Origin: Taxawa tesnikishii (nom. ined.)
Lineage: Eukaryota > Ascomycota > Dothideomycetes > Dothideales
DNA length: 64,000 nt
Direction: 5' to 3'
Assembly: GCA_030247885.1 (NCBI GenBank)
Contig: JAPDRO010000007.1
Location: 317,501-381,500 of the forward strand
Below the pieces are notes generated by a model. It had not been told where the DNA came from. It ran no database searches and saw nothing but the letters and a program-made list of their open reading frames with translations. This document shows positions 1 to 10,712 of this stretch, piece after piece. Position 1 is the first letter of the stretch. Each line of letters begins with the position of its first letter. Made by a program: the position numbers and the translations under genes.

Positions 1-999
1 CAACGCCAAACACGCAGGTCGTGCCAGGGGAGTCGACAGTCAAGAATCCGCTGAAGAGCGCAAGCGAAGGAAGCGGAGGGAAAAGAGAAAGAGGAAAAGG
101 GAGAGGAAAGGAGAACAAGAGAGCACAGGCGCAAGCCCAAGCACAGATGCAGGACGAGTAATCTGACGCCGACGGCCTGGACGAAAGCTCGACACCCTCC
201 TCCGAGCAGTCCTGGAAGCGGAAGCAGGCCAGTCCGGATCCGGCGCTGGTGCGGGCAGCCTTGATCAACGAGAAACTGGAGAAAACAATCGAGGACGACG
301 GATGCCGAAGGCGACAGAACGCACACGAGCACCAAGAACAAGTGGACAAGCAGGAGGAACACGTACCGCGAGAAGACGCAAGCAAGGATACGGGAAGGCG
401 CCAACCGTCCCTGGAATTGTTGCGTGAGGGTGACCAAGTCATTGGGGGAAAGCCACCTTTCGAGCCTCGGACCAAGCAGCCCACACTCGAGGACATCGTT
501 GGAATGCGTGAAGCGAAGTTCCTGAGCCGGGCAGCGGCACTGCGTCAGCGGCTTTCCACTCGCCCCGTTGGCGGTCTCAGTGGTATGCAACCATCGAGCA
601 ACGTTGTGAAACGATCCGCTGGGACCCTTGTTCCATCCCAGACCGCTGAAGGCAGTGCTATTTCGAGAGCTCAGCAACAAATCATTAGCACGCATCGACA
701 ACCTGCTGCGCTACATCAGCGAACATCATCCCCACTTGCGCCGATTCCTGTGGCTGCCACAACCCTTGACGAGCCGGCTTTACATTCTGAACCGGGCCAC
801 CTTGGCCCAATCCCTTCAACGGTACCCGACTTCATCCCGCTCCCAGACTGTGATGATGATCCTATACCAGGCTGTGAGACTCCCAATTCACGCCACTGCT
901 ACATTCGCCACGTTAGCGGTTACCATTCTCCTTGTCCTTCAACCCGTCTCCCACACGCAAGAGGAACACCCTGGCAGCCGCGAGTGTTCGCCTGAGGAA

Positions 1000-2694
1000 G
1001 GAGAACCCGAGCTTTCTGAGGAACAAGCCGAGGTCGTCAGGTTGATCGTCGAAGAAGAGCGAAACGTGTTTTACACGGGATCCGCTGGGTGTGGGAAGTC
1101 AACGGTGTTGAAGGCGTTCGTCCGGTGTTTGAGGAGTAAAAACAAAAGGATCTGGATCACCGCACCTACTGGCATCGCTGCTCTGACCATCGGGGGACAA
1201 CCATCCATACGTTCGCTGGCTGGGGGTTAAAACATGAACAACAACCTCTCGAAGACGTTGTCAAGGCCAGCAGCGGAGTGATGGTGTGGAAGAGGCTCAA
1301 CGATCTAGACGTTCTCATCATCGACGAAATCAGCATGGTAGGGAGCCACCTCTTCGAGCGTCTCAATGCACTGTTGCAGTACGCTCGTAGAGACAGTCGT
1401 GCGTTTGGCGGCGTACAGCTCGTTGTGACAGGTGATTTCTGTCAACTTCCCCCGTCTGCCCATTCGAATACTGTCTTCGGCATGGCAACGGTCTCGAGAA
1501 GGACAGGCTTACCGGCGTCTACTTTGCCAAGCCGAGGCAGGAGTCTCCGTGTGATTGTGTCTACAAGGACAGTGACAAGTGGGCCTTCCGGAGCGATGTT
1601 TGGGAAGAGTGCGGTTTCCAGCACGTGCATCTCACGGAGATTCATCGGCAGAGTGACAAAACATTCATCGACATTCTTCAGAAGTTTCGCCTTGGTACGA
1701 TGATCACGGACGAGGACCGGAGGATCCTGCTGCATCATCCCGCAGATACGACTGGTGCCATCCAGCTATTCCGCAGGCGGGAAGACGCGCGGCGCCTCAA
1801 TGACCAGGAGTTCGCAAAGCTCAAAACGCGCAATCTCACCTTCAGATGCGCTGACGGGTTCCGGTCGTACGTCTCCAACACGAACCTATCCGCCGAGCAA
1901 GCCGAACGAGCCGAACGAGCCAGACTCGAGCTAGAGAAGGAATACGGCAAGCGATCTGACGAGGACGGGACATTGACAGCATACACGCAGCATCGCTTCG
2001 AACGGGTCCTCGAGCTCAAGTATGGAATGCTGGTCCTCCTCCTTAGCAACCTCGACATCGCCAAGGGTCTGGTCAACGGCAGTCAAGGCACCATCGTTGG
2101 CTTCCGAAGGGTGGACGCCCACGGAATGCCACGGCGCAAGGACTCCAACAAAGAGAGAAAGGATACCAGAAACCGCTTCCTTGACTCGGGCGCCTCCTAC
2201 CTTCTTGGCGATCACGCGGAACGTCGTGAAGCGCAGGTCAGGAGTTTTTCTACAAAACCGAGGACAGGGAGTGGCCCGTTGTGAGGTTCACGAATGGAGT
2301 TACGAAGACCATCTTCCCAGACTGCTCGATTACAAGCATCGGGAGTAAGGGGGCCTATTGCTTAGTTTCACGGACGCAGATCCCGCTCGTAGCGGCGTGG
2401 GCCATCACGGTCCACAAGAGCCAGGGGATGACGCTAGACAGAGTCATCGTAGACTTGAGCCGGAGCTTCGAGGAGGGTCGAGAGTACGTCGCGCTAAGCA
2501 GAGCAAGAGGTCTGGCGGGGCTGAAGGTGACGGGGCTGGGCAAGTGTACAGTGGGCGGGAACGCACAGGTCAAAGAGTTCATGTGGAAAAATTCGGACTG
2601 GCGTGAAAACTGGTTGGGAAACGACTTGGAGTTGACGCACGCTGCTTTGTTTTTAGATACCCAGATGTTGGATGTACAGATTTCGCCATCATGA
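1000..2694 (+). CDS. PIF1-family DNA helicase, reading frame broken in three places
   Basis: This encodes a superfamily 1B 5'-3' DNA helicase of the PIF1 group. Seen in order are the Walker A loop GSAGCGKST, the Walker B region LIIDEISM, motif III TGDFCQLPP, motif IV LTEIHRQ, and the C-terminal motifs TVHKSQGMTLD and REYVALSRARGLAGL. Coding passes through three frames, changing at a G5 run near 1192-1196, near 1466-1474 and near 2241-2242. Each change is what one missing base would cause, the same error seen in essential genes elsewhere in this window, so the gene may be intact in the organism. Residues upstream of about 1000 are open in two frames (249-995 and 628 onward), but I cannot tell which is the true N-terminus. 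Such extra PIF1 copies in fungi are either host paralogues or Helitron-derived. No Rep endonuclease or RPA domain is visible here, so a Helitron is not supported. Confidence 0.7.
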
Positions 2695-2696
2695 GC

Positions 2697-3119
2697 GTTC
2701 GCGCGTATCCGTGTTGTGTTTTCGTTGTGTATGCGGCCGCTAAAATTCTGCGCATCATCTCGTAATCCGGATACAGCTTGCGTAAGCTACACACAAACAA
2801 ATGTAAAAACGATGGCGTTTCGCACAGTTGGCATTGCGGTCGCTGCTCAATTAGATCATAGGTTCCGCTAGACTCCGTTGTTTATAGTCCTCGAACAGGG
2901 TGCATCGGGACAACGTTTGTATGGTAATGCTGTTGCCTTGCGATGGAAATATAAGTTGATGTTTGTAGATTACAGACGGCTGAATTCGGACTGCGAATCA
3001 AGCGAGAGTGGAAGATGTGTGAAGGTTGCCGCGTCACCCGCCCGCTTTCGCCCATTCTCCAATATCCTTTACTCACAAATTGGTGTGGGACACGCCGCCG
3101 GCAGATCCTCCAGCAAGGC
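2697..3119. other. Non-coding stretch between the helicase and the dehydrogenase relic
   Basis: No open frame here has recognisable protein character. It holds the presumed 3' region of the helicase gene and possibly the lost 5' part of the dehydrogenase relic. Confidence 0.5.
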
Positions 3120-3906
3120 AAAGAGCGCTTTGGAGGATGCCAAGTCTGCTGCTTCCAAGTCAAACTACAGCTCCACCCGGCCGACGTGAGCACGATCAAG
3201 AAAGGCTGTGGAGGGCCTCATGGCGCGAGAGGACAGGCTCGATGTCCTGACCAACAATGCCGGAGTGCTGCGTCCCGCTTCTGCTGCAGCGCCTGCTCAA
3301 GGTTTCGAGGCGCAGCTCGCAACGAATGCGCTCGGTCCCTCTCTCCTCAGCCTGCTTCTGCTACCACCACTCTTGCAGAAGACTTCTGCTTCGGCTCTCC
3401 TCGGTTCATTACGCGTGAACTGGGCGGCATCTCGTTGGGCATCGATCTGCACTCTCCTACACCGGAAGGCATGACGTTCGATGCTGCTACGGGTGCTCCG
3501 GTACGGCATGCGGGCCGGATGCGGAACTATGGCCAGTCAAGAATCGCCAACGGCCTTCCGGATTCCGAGCTCGTCAGACGTTATCCGCCTTCTCCATCCA
3601 AGATCGTCACGAACGTGTGAACCCCTGGCAAAGCGAGCTGCAGCATCATGCGTCCAGACTGGAGTCTTTGCTCCTGAACTGGATGCTGTGTCCTGTCGAG
3701 TACGGTACGAACACGGAGCCCTGGGCCGGGTGGAACGGATAGGGCAGGTAGGGAAAAGGAGCTCGGTAGGTATATCTGGCCCGGGGGCGATTTGAAGAAT
3801 TCCGGCGGACGTTGTCTTTCCGTTTCCTCTCTCCTCCCCGCTTACTAGGCTCACGGCAAAGAGTTTCTGGGAATGGTGCGACGCTGAGACGAAGGCCTAC
3901 AAGTGA
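3120..3906 (+). pseudogene. Relic of a short-chain dehydrogenase/reductase
   Basis: Fragments of a Rossmann-fold SDR of the fungal retinol-dehydrogenase-like type lie in order but in different frames. They are a beta-strand region KLQLHPADVSTIKK (about 3165-3210), the NAG motif region RLDVLTNNAGVL (about 3235-3270), ATNALGPSLLSLLLLPPLL (about 3322-3375), the catalytic-loop region RMRNYGQSRIANG (Tyr and the following Lys position, now Arg; about 3517-3555), SELQHHASRLESLLLNWM near 3620-3680, and the terminal FWEWCDAETKAYK before a stop at 3904-3906. The N-terminal cofactor glycine loop is not found. Damage includes one extra base near 3205 as well as missing bases and a lost catalytic lysine. 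It therefore differs from the pure one-base-loss pattern elsewhere and looks like a genuinely dead gene. Confidence 0.7.
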
Positions 3907-4172
3907 GTGTTACTCCGAACCCATCACGGCCAATGTACATTGGAGTCGTCTCGTTACTCGATAATCGATTGTCTTCCGGAGGGTATTATTGTTGGCGAAA
4001 CGGGACGTACTATCGTCGGGCATTGATGAATCACCCCATGCTCCATTGACGCATGTTGAGTGTGGAGAAGGCCAGTCAGAACCACCGAAACGCCGTCGCT
4101 ATGCGGACAGCCATGCCACAAAAACAAGCTCGAGCAGAAATCTCCTTCATGCAGCAGCCCATGGCGTCTCCT

Positions 4173-4819
4173 TTACTTCTCCGGTGCGTCGGGCAGCCTC
4201 TCGATAACGTACTTCCCCTTGCCCACGCTTATGATGGGTACACCAGGAATCTTCCTGATCCTCCGCTTCAGATCCCTATCGTTGGTGGCGACAATGTAAA
4301 CCCGATGCTTCATGACCCTGTCGACGATGCAATCGTCTGCGTATGTACCCTTGTGATCGCACGGTAAGCGCTCCCAGCGCTCGTCGCGCGCGATCCGCAG
4401 CGCTATCCTGTACTTTGCGCCAAGCTTTTCCAGCTCTGCCATGACGCAGGTGGTGATGACGGGCCTGCAGGTGGCGTAGAGGCAATCCATGAGTGAAGGA
4501 AGCATGTCCAGTTTGTGGTGCACGGTCAGCGAGAGGAAGTTGGTATCGACGAGGATTGAGTATGGTGGCTGCAGGGCGGTGTTGTGCTGGAAGAACATTG
4601 ACGAGGGTGCTTGTGGACTGGAGAAGGTCAGCATATGTCGTTTGAAGGTCGAGCACGATGCCGGGCGTACATTTCCCGCACGAGCTCGTCTCCGGCCTTC
4701 TTCCTGCTTTTCTGTGCCTCATCGTCGCCTTTCGTTTGGTTTTTCTTCAGGCGCGCATCCCGTTGGCCGATGACACGTTTGACCTGGGCAAACTTGCGTG
4801 TCTTCTTCTGAACGCCCAT
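4173..4819 (-). CDS. FCF1: FCF1/UTP24, PIN-domain endonuclease of the small-subunit processome
   Basis: Fcf1 is the nucleolar PIN nuclease needed for early pre-rRNA cleavage at sites A0-A2 in 40S ribosome assembly. The model is two exons, 4819-4671 and 4617-4173, with a 53-bp intron (donor gtacgc, acceptor ctccag), giving 197 aa. Yeast Fcf1 is 189 aa. The N-terminus reads MGVQKKTRKFAQVKRVIGQ, then GDELVRE joins across the intron to IPQAPSSMFFQHNTALQPPY. The PIN core follows with LVDTNFLSLTV (first acidic site), VMAELEKL, ADDCIVDRV and ATNDRDLKRR. The start at 4819 was chosen because the family begins MG(V/K)xKKTRKF; the frame is open further upstream but without conserved residues. Confidence 0.97.
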
Positions 4820-5653
4820 TTCGTATGCTAAACGTGGCTCCGACTGTATGCGCTGCCTGGTTGGAACTGAGGCGGTTTGGGCGGAAATTTCTCTCGTTAC
4901 AAGTTGTCGCAAAGTAAGGCGCATGTGACGAAGGTGCGATGCGGCAAGACGCTTGCTTGGTGGAAGCAGCGCAAGCAGCGCAAACAGCGCAAACAGCGCA
5001 AACAGCGCAAACGGTCGGGGTCCCGTTCTCAGATCCTCAGAACAACCCCCGGCGGCTTGGCGAAGAAGGTCGAACGCGAAGGACAGTCGCAGCGTGTTGC
5101 GTTTGCCCGATCAGAGCATCCTCGATTGTTCTACTCGTACTACGGGGCAAGGGCAAGGGCAACATCACACCGCCCGAGATACACCCTCGAGGCCATGTCC
5201 AGCATGCCATCGCCCCCGAAGCACTGTATGCTGATGCTATTGATCACAAACAGTGCCGTCTATTGAGGCACCGTTCATGTGCCGGGAACGATTGTCTTCG
5301 GCTGGTCATTCTATTGGTCGTATTGTATGAAACGCATCATCGTTGACGGCAATCATTCTGCGCTCTGTTGCAGCGTGTCATTGTCGGATGTGTCTATTTA
5401 CGAAATGAAGGTGAGGGCGAAGGTGAAGGTGAAGGCGGAGCGGAGGTGGTTTGGGGCTTCCGTAGCGAACAAAGCTGGTGTATGACGCTGACGCGCTTCG
5501 CGTGTCGACCGTGGACTTCCTGGACATACCAACACCGCGACAGTCCAAACTTTCCTTTCTACATACCACCACCACCCACCCCTTTCTTCCCTTGCACATT
5601 GCTACGCACACAGGGATACACAGTCCATATCGTGCGCACGCACACTCGCCGCC
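4820..5653. other. Intergenic region between divergent genes, with short tandem repeats
   Basis: This is the shared upstream region of FCF1 (minus) and the SREMR-repeat gene (plus). It holds a 9-bp tandem repeat at 4967-5011 and a GGTGAA-type hexamer run at about 5407-5440. A CT/CA-rich stretch at 5545-5590 (accaccaccacccacccc) resembles a fungal core promoter. I see no real gene in it. Confidence 0.6.
4967..5011. repeat. 9-bp tandem repeat, five copies
   Basis: The unit CAGCGCAAA (first copy CAGCGCAAG) is repeated five times without gaps. It is a multiple of three and so stays open in all frames, which explains the low-complexity open frames across it. It lies between two divergent genes. 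Confidence 0.95.
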
Positions 5654-7185
5654 ATGCCGTCGACGCGCCGCGCTGTCGTCAGCGCAACACCTCCCGCTAC
5701 TCCCTCCTTGCTACCCACCAATCCACGGACGGCCCCGCCCCCAAGAAGATGTCCAGAGAGATGCGGAAGCTGATGATAGACGGTAATACCGCCATGGGTG
5801 GATCTGGCGTAGCAAAGCCCAAGTCAGGTCATTGGCACTACATCCGGAGGCCGCCTACGCCGGACGACTTCCACCTCGAAAACAGTCCTACCAAGCTGGA
5901 GGGCACCAGGGCGGCCACCGTACATGCTGAGCAGGACGCCGCACTGCCGAAGATCAAACGGAACGCAGCAGAGGCACCACAGAATCAACCCGAAAGGTCA
6001 CCTTCAAGGTCACTGACGCCGCCGACGGGCCCCCAATCCGTTCCTTCAACGGCCACATCCGAACGTGAGGATACCGCGAGCAGAGCAGACAGTGCTCAAG
6101 CTCCTGGGGACATCAACGAGGACAAGTTCAACACCGCCGCGCCACTGTCCATAACCATACAACCTCCTTCTCCCAGCCCCACTAAGAGCACCGACAGCCG
6201 TACCACATCATACACCGTCAAGTCTTGTGCAGGAACAAAGAGGCGGATCGACGATTACTTCAGCAGGCGTGCACCGGCCCAAGATACGGGAAACGAAGAG
6301 AGAGATCGCAAGAGGCAGAAACTCGGAACGGCTTACCAACAAGCAGAGCCCGCGGAGCGCAGTACAGAAAACACCACTCAAGAGGCGGATGGAGAGCAGA
6401 CTCAGGACAAAGCAGAGACCCCGAGCAAGGCATCCCGAGAAATGCGCAGGCTGCAGATCGACGGTAGAGCCGCGCTCAGACGGCTGGATCTCTCAGTGGA
6501 TGCCGTGGACACAGATGGGGACGCAGGCAGCAAGGATGGAGAAGAGGTCTTGGCTGGAGGTGCCCGGGAAAGGGTCGCAACCGGAACCGCACAAGAAGAG
6601 ACGAACCCAATTGAAAGCACACAGTCAGAGAGGGCTACGATCGAAGAGAAGGCGAAGACATCCAAGAAAATTTCTCGGGAGATGCGGAGGCTGGAGATTG
6701 ATGGCAACGCAGCACTGAGAGGGGACACTGATCAAGAACAGACGACACGGTTGTCTTCGGCGGATGCGGTTCCACCGCCCGACATCGCGCATGAGAATCC
6801 GGATGCAACAACCCGCAGTAGTAAAAGGAAGCGGCACACAACGCTGCCACTCACTGCTACTAGTGAGGGTCTGCAGCCGCCGGCCAAGCGTGTGCGTCAC
6901 AGTCTCCCCACTGGTATCATGTACCCGACAGACGAGAACACGGATGTCGTGGGAGTCTATCTACGAGGACCGGAGAATCCGGCAAGCGATCCGCGATTCC
7001 TTGCGACGGGAGCGGTCCATCCGATCTGGTTGGACAACGCTTTGGCTTACATTGCCGGCATAGCCGAGGATTTCGAGACACAAAAGACGCTGCAGGAGAA
7101 CGTGCAAAAGGCGCTGCACAACATGCCGTTGGCTAGCGAGAGTGGATTGGATAGGGACAGGGGAAGCGATTGGAGCTCGATCTGA
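5654..7185 (+). CDS. Unrecognised protein with three SREMR-L-IDG motifs and a PIP-like box
   Basis: I do not recognise this family. From the ATG at 5749 the frame gives 478 aa. A motif of about 17 residues occurs three times: SREMRKLMIDGNTAMGG at 5752, SREMRRLQIDGRAALRRL at 6433 and SREMRRLEIDGNAALRG at 6673. The linkers are charged, Ser/Thr/Pro/Glu-rich and probably disordered, with basic clusters such as KRKRH that suggest the nucleus. KRRIDDYFSRR at about 6238 resembles a PCNA-interacting motif (K..I..YF). The C-terminal part, from about 6907, looks folded (GIMYPTDENTDVVGVYLRG, then WLDNALAYIAGIAEDF). The start is uncertain: an ATG at 5654 opens a Pro/Ala/Thr-rich frame that would join this one if a base is missing from the C5 run at 5738-5742, and copy 3 is preceded by KK as the extended copy 1 would be. 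A missing G at 7160-7163 could also lengthen the C-terminus. Confidence 0.6.
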
Positions 7186-7929
7186 AGCAGATGAGCGGTT
7201 GGCCCGTGTTGAGGAGGGACTCCAAGCTGATCAGGAAGGATTGAAGCTCTTTGGCCTCCCGTCCGGAAGACCTCTACCCACTTTCCTAATACCGACGCCG
7301 AAATGTCACCCCAGCAACCTCCATCGTAAATCACTTGCCATGCCATGCAGCCAGCCGTTTGCCTCTCCTCAGGGTTTTGTCCCGCAAGTGGTGAAGTGGT
7401 GATCCGCGCAATCCATGAAAGCGGCTCGTCGGATTTGCACTGAGAGGGTATGGGTTGAACAGGGCCGGCAGACGCTGACGCGCTTGGAAGGACGAAGGGA
7501 TGCTGTAGCGGGCGAGGGGGCTCGATGGAAGGGTGGATAAAGGCGGGTGTCAAGACATGACGATGAAAGAGGATTGAGAACTGTTGGGGATTGATGCATG
7601 CGAATGGCGCGAGATGCGATTTGACGATATCCGGTTGAGGACAAGGTATTTGCAATCGCTTGTCTTTCGTCTTCACGTATGCAGCGAATCATCGAGAGAG
7701 AAGTTCTTGTTTCCTATCTGTTCATGTCGAACAAACATCCTATCAATTTTCCACCCTTCCAGATATGCATCGCATACACGTTCGTCATGCACACTGACGC
7801 ACAAAGGGCTGCCGCGGTCTGACGGTTCTGTCGTTGCCGGACACCGAAAAGTCATCCCTGGCTGCAGCAAACTCACATCCATCCGATCGAACATTCCTGT
7901 GCCGCCACACGTCACCTTTTCCGACGTCG
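7186..7929. other. 3' region between convergent genes
   Basis: No independent gene is visible. Frame 2 from 7142 continues open with a short charged helical stretch (DERLARVEEGLQADQEG), which may be chance or the true C-terminus of the preceding gene. The remainder is presumed 3' UTR and spacer. Confidence 0.5.
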
Positions 7930-9488
7930 TCACAGCTTGAACCCTCCAGGACAGCCCACCTGGAACAAGCCCTTCGGATCGTATCTCTTGCTTACCTTCC
8001 TCAAGCCCGCCAGGTTCTCCTCTCCGTACCCGGCCAACGGATCTTGATAAGCTTGACAGTAGTTCAAGTACTTGAACGGGTGGTATAGCCCCTGGCCTTG
8101 CTCTCGTTCTCCACGTTCGCGATGAACGACTTGGCTGCCTGCGTCGCGCGCTCGGAGTCTGAGGAGTCGTCCCAGGTGACGGACAGGAGAACGTTGATGA
8201 GGTCCCCATCTGATGCGGTTAAGCCAAGACTGTTGCCGCCGAGTGTTGACGCCTTGCCGGTGACGGCGGGTGGGAGTGGCTGCAAGGCTAAAGAGATGAT
8301 CAAGCCAGGGATGTCTTCAACCTCGTCGCGGGCGTTTTCCCACAGCTTCAACAATGTCTCCAGCAGTGGGAGATTGGCACGGATGGTGGTGGTGATGAAA
8401 ATCGCGCAGGCCCCTCCTTCCAGTGTCGAGCCCATATCGAGCAGCGTGTCGGATAGCTTTGTCATACGGGTGTCGCTGTACGTGGATTCCGTTTCCCTGA
8501 ACTTCTTGAGCGACACCGCCGTCGCGTCGCCGCCTGTGTGGCGTACCGCACCGACGCACAACGATCCAATGTCCGCTTTGAACGCAGCGCTCAAGATGAC
8601 ACTCGCGTACTCGTCGTAGCAATCTCCTGCCGTCGCCAGTTCATGGAAGGCGGCCAGGAGCGCACTCCCTTTCTCATACTTGTAGTAATAGTTCCCCATC
8701 CAGAGCGGCCCCTGTTCGAAGCAGTGTACCTCGAAAGCCGTTACGATACCGAAGTTATTCGATCCTCCCTTGAGCGCGCGCCACAGCTCCGGGTGCGTAT
8801 CCTGGCTTACGGTCAACACCTCGCCGGCCGCGGTGACCATCTCGAAGGTGATGACGTTATCGCAAGCAAACCCTTTCCGTGGTGAAAAGAACGAGATACC
8901 ACCTCCAAGCGTAAGCCCTCCAACACCTACCGAACTCACGCGCCCGCCGGAGACGGCAAGCCCCTCGTCCTCAAGGAAGGCGTATGCGGCACCCCAGCGC
9001 GCACCGGGACCGATGGTGACACGTTCGCGGTCTGCATGGATGCGCACGAAGTCGAGCTTGCGGAGATCGATGGTGACGCCTGCTTCGATGTTGCTCGCTC
9101 CGCCCCAAGTCATGTGGCCGCCACTACGAACGGCGAATTGGACGTTGTGGCCTGCATCACGCACAGCAACGATCGTCTTGATGGCCTCGGCTACATCGGC
9201 TGTAGACGCTGGCTGGACGATGCAGGAGGGAGTGAGGGAGCAGTTTTGCCTGCAGAAGTAGGCGTTTGCGCTGCCGGGGTAGAGCCCTTGGCCGTCAGGG
9301 TACACCACCTTGTCGGACAGAGAAGAGAAGGAGAATGCTTCGCGGAGGAGGTCGGTGGTTTCGAGTTGCGTGGCCGTAGGCTCTGGCGGCGATGGGAGTG
9401 CCCCTGTGACAGACTCTAAGGGTCCTTTTGCATCGCTACTGGGAACCGCAAAGACTGCTGTCGCCGTGTTCTGAACTAGAGCCGACAT
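7930..9488 (-). CDS. FAD-linked oxidoreductase, PCMH/berberine-bridge type
   Basis: This is a single-exon oxidase of the PCMH-type FAD-binding family (6-hydroxy-D-nicotine oxidase and berberine-bridge-enzyme relatives) that carries FAD covalently bound. Seen are PSCIVQPASTADVAEAI, FAVRSGGHMTWGGAS with the His that normally links FAD, ISFFSPRKGFACDNVI, LWRALKGGSNNFGIVTAFE, and the C-terminal BBE segment YHPFKYLNYCQAYQDPLAGY ending KGLFQVGCPGGFKL. The second flavin-linking Cys of bicovalent members is absent (GGRVSSVGVGG), so a single bond is expected. The BBE segment lies in a shifted frame: one base is missing from the C4 run at 8089-8092. With it the protein is 519 aa. No signal peptide is evident. 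Substrate is unknown, and no cluster genes adjoin it. Confidence 0.88.
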
Positions 9489-9984
9489 GGTGCTTCGTTG
9501 GCCCTGAACGTGTGCAACAGATCGGAAGGTTTCTGCTTTGCCTCAGGAAATTTGCGCTTGTCCGACCTTTAAACCGTCAGCTTGCAGTCGCCTGCTATCG
9601 AATGCCAAGCCTAGTAGGATCTACGAAGGGACGCCTGATGCTTTGCGCTCAACCCTGGTGTAACAACGGAGAGCCGCGATTGGCTATCGCAAACGAACAG
9701 CTCCGTCAGATAACTCGAGTCGAGAGTGAGATTCGCATTAGCACTCGCATTCAAGAAGGAGCGGCTGACATCAGCCAAAACGGCCCCAGAGCTCCTGCAT
9801 AACACTTTCCGCCTGGGTCGGCTTGTGTGCCTGACAACGAGTACAATCTTGGCAACACTGAGGGGCAACGTTCACGGGACCCATGTTCAGGCTGATTGAG
9901 AGTAAGATGTTCTGCGAACCGTCCCTCGCTTGACATGTCGAGAAGTGAGCGTCAGACTAGAAGGGGCAGCTCTATATTGCCCAT
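9489..9984. other. Upstream region of the oxidase gene
   Basis: I see no gene or conserved fragment here. It should contain the promoter of the minus-strand oxidase gene. The open frames lack any protein signature. Confidence 0.5.
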
Positions 9985-10712
9985 CTCTTTCCTCTAATCC
10001 TGGGACCACGATACGATAACACCTGCGGAGATCCGCTGATGAAGACTCCATGGAAAACCACGCCGAGGTGGCCGACATTGAGAGTTTGCCTGTCGCTGGC
10101 TTGTGGGTTCATGTAGGTGCATTACACGTCGAAGGACATGATACTGCTGGCAGCCATCATGGACGAAGAAACCACACTTGTGACAGCCATGGGCAAGAGC
10201 ACGGCCACGGCGCCTCCGGTTCCAGGAAAGGTTTTGATTGTGTAAGTCATGACGAAGCCTGCACTGACCTCGTCCACGGTGAAAGCATTCGTGTAGGTCG
10301 TCATAAGCACGCTGTTGTCTGAACCACCTGTGCGGAAAGGCTGCACCAAGACCCCAAGGCACAGCAAGTGTAGCGAGCGAAGCCAAAGTACATGTGGGTA
10401 CCGTCGACTATATCCACTTCAGAGGCGAAGCTTTCCTGCCAGAATGCTGTGTCCGTTGCAACGAGCGCCAGATTGTCGAAGTTCAGAACGAGACATGAGA
10501 GCAAGGATATAATGCTGCGAATCGCCAATGGGTGAAGTGTACACCGAGTCGACGTTACTAACGGGAGCCGCTTCTTTCCAAGGAATGAACCCTGTCGTAC
10601 AAACCATGCAGGCCTTCGACGTGCTCATCCGTAAGGATTGAGATGGTGAAATAGACGATGAGGATGAGGGCAATAGTGGTGTTGAGGAAGTCGGTCAAAG
10701 GGTTGCTTTATA
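9985..10712 (-). pseudogene. Relic of a sodium/solute symporter (DUR3-like SSS family)
   Basis: Read on the minus strand, pieces of a fungal SSS-family permease (DUR3-like urea/polyamine type) occur in order: ALILIVYFTISILTDEHV near 10670, GLHGLYDRVHS near 10630, NLALVATDTAFWQESFASEV near 10440, AVPWGLGAAF near 10360, FTVDEVSAGFVMTYTIK near 10270, AVTSVVSSSMMAASSIMSFD near 10160, then TYMNPQATGKLS and VGHLGVVFHGVFISG down to about 9990. These cover only the middle third of a protein that is normally 650-700 aa. Both ends are missing and the frame changes several times with internal stops, so this is dead. It is host-type transporter sequence. Family identity rests on remembered SSS motifs, so subfamily is uncertain. 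Confidence 0.6.

Noticed and set aside
1000-2694. Autonomous Helitron
   Set aside because: Only a PIF1 helicase is visible; no Rep/HUH domain or terminal hairpin was found in the window.
4876-5485. Plus-strand frames with Lys/Gln/Arg or Ala/Asn/Ser repeats
   Set aside because: Products of the 9-bp repeat, open in all frames.
7930-10712. Catabolic gene cluster of oxidase plus symporter
   Set aside because: The symporter is a relic and neighbours are housekeeping genes, so a working cluster is not supported.
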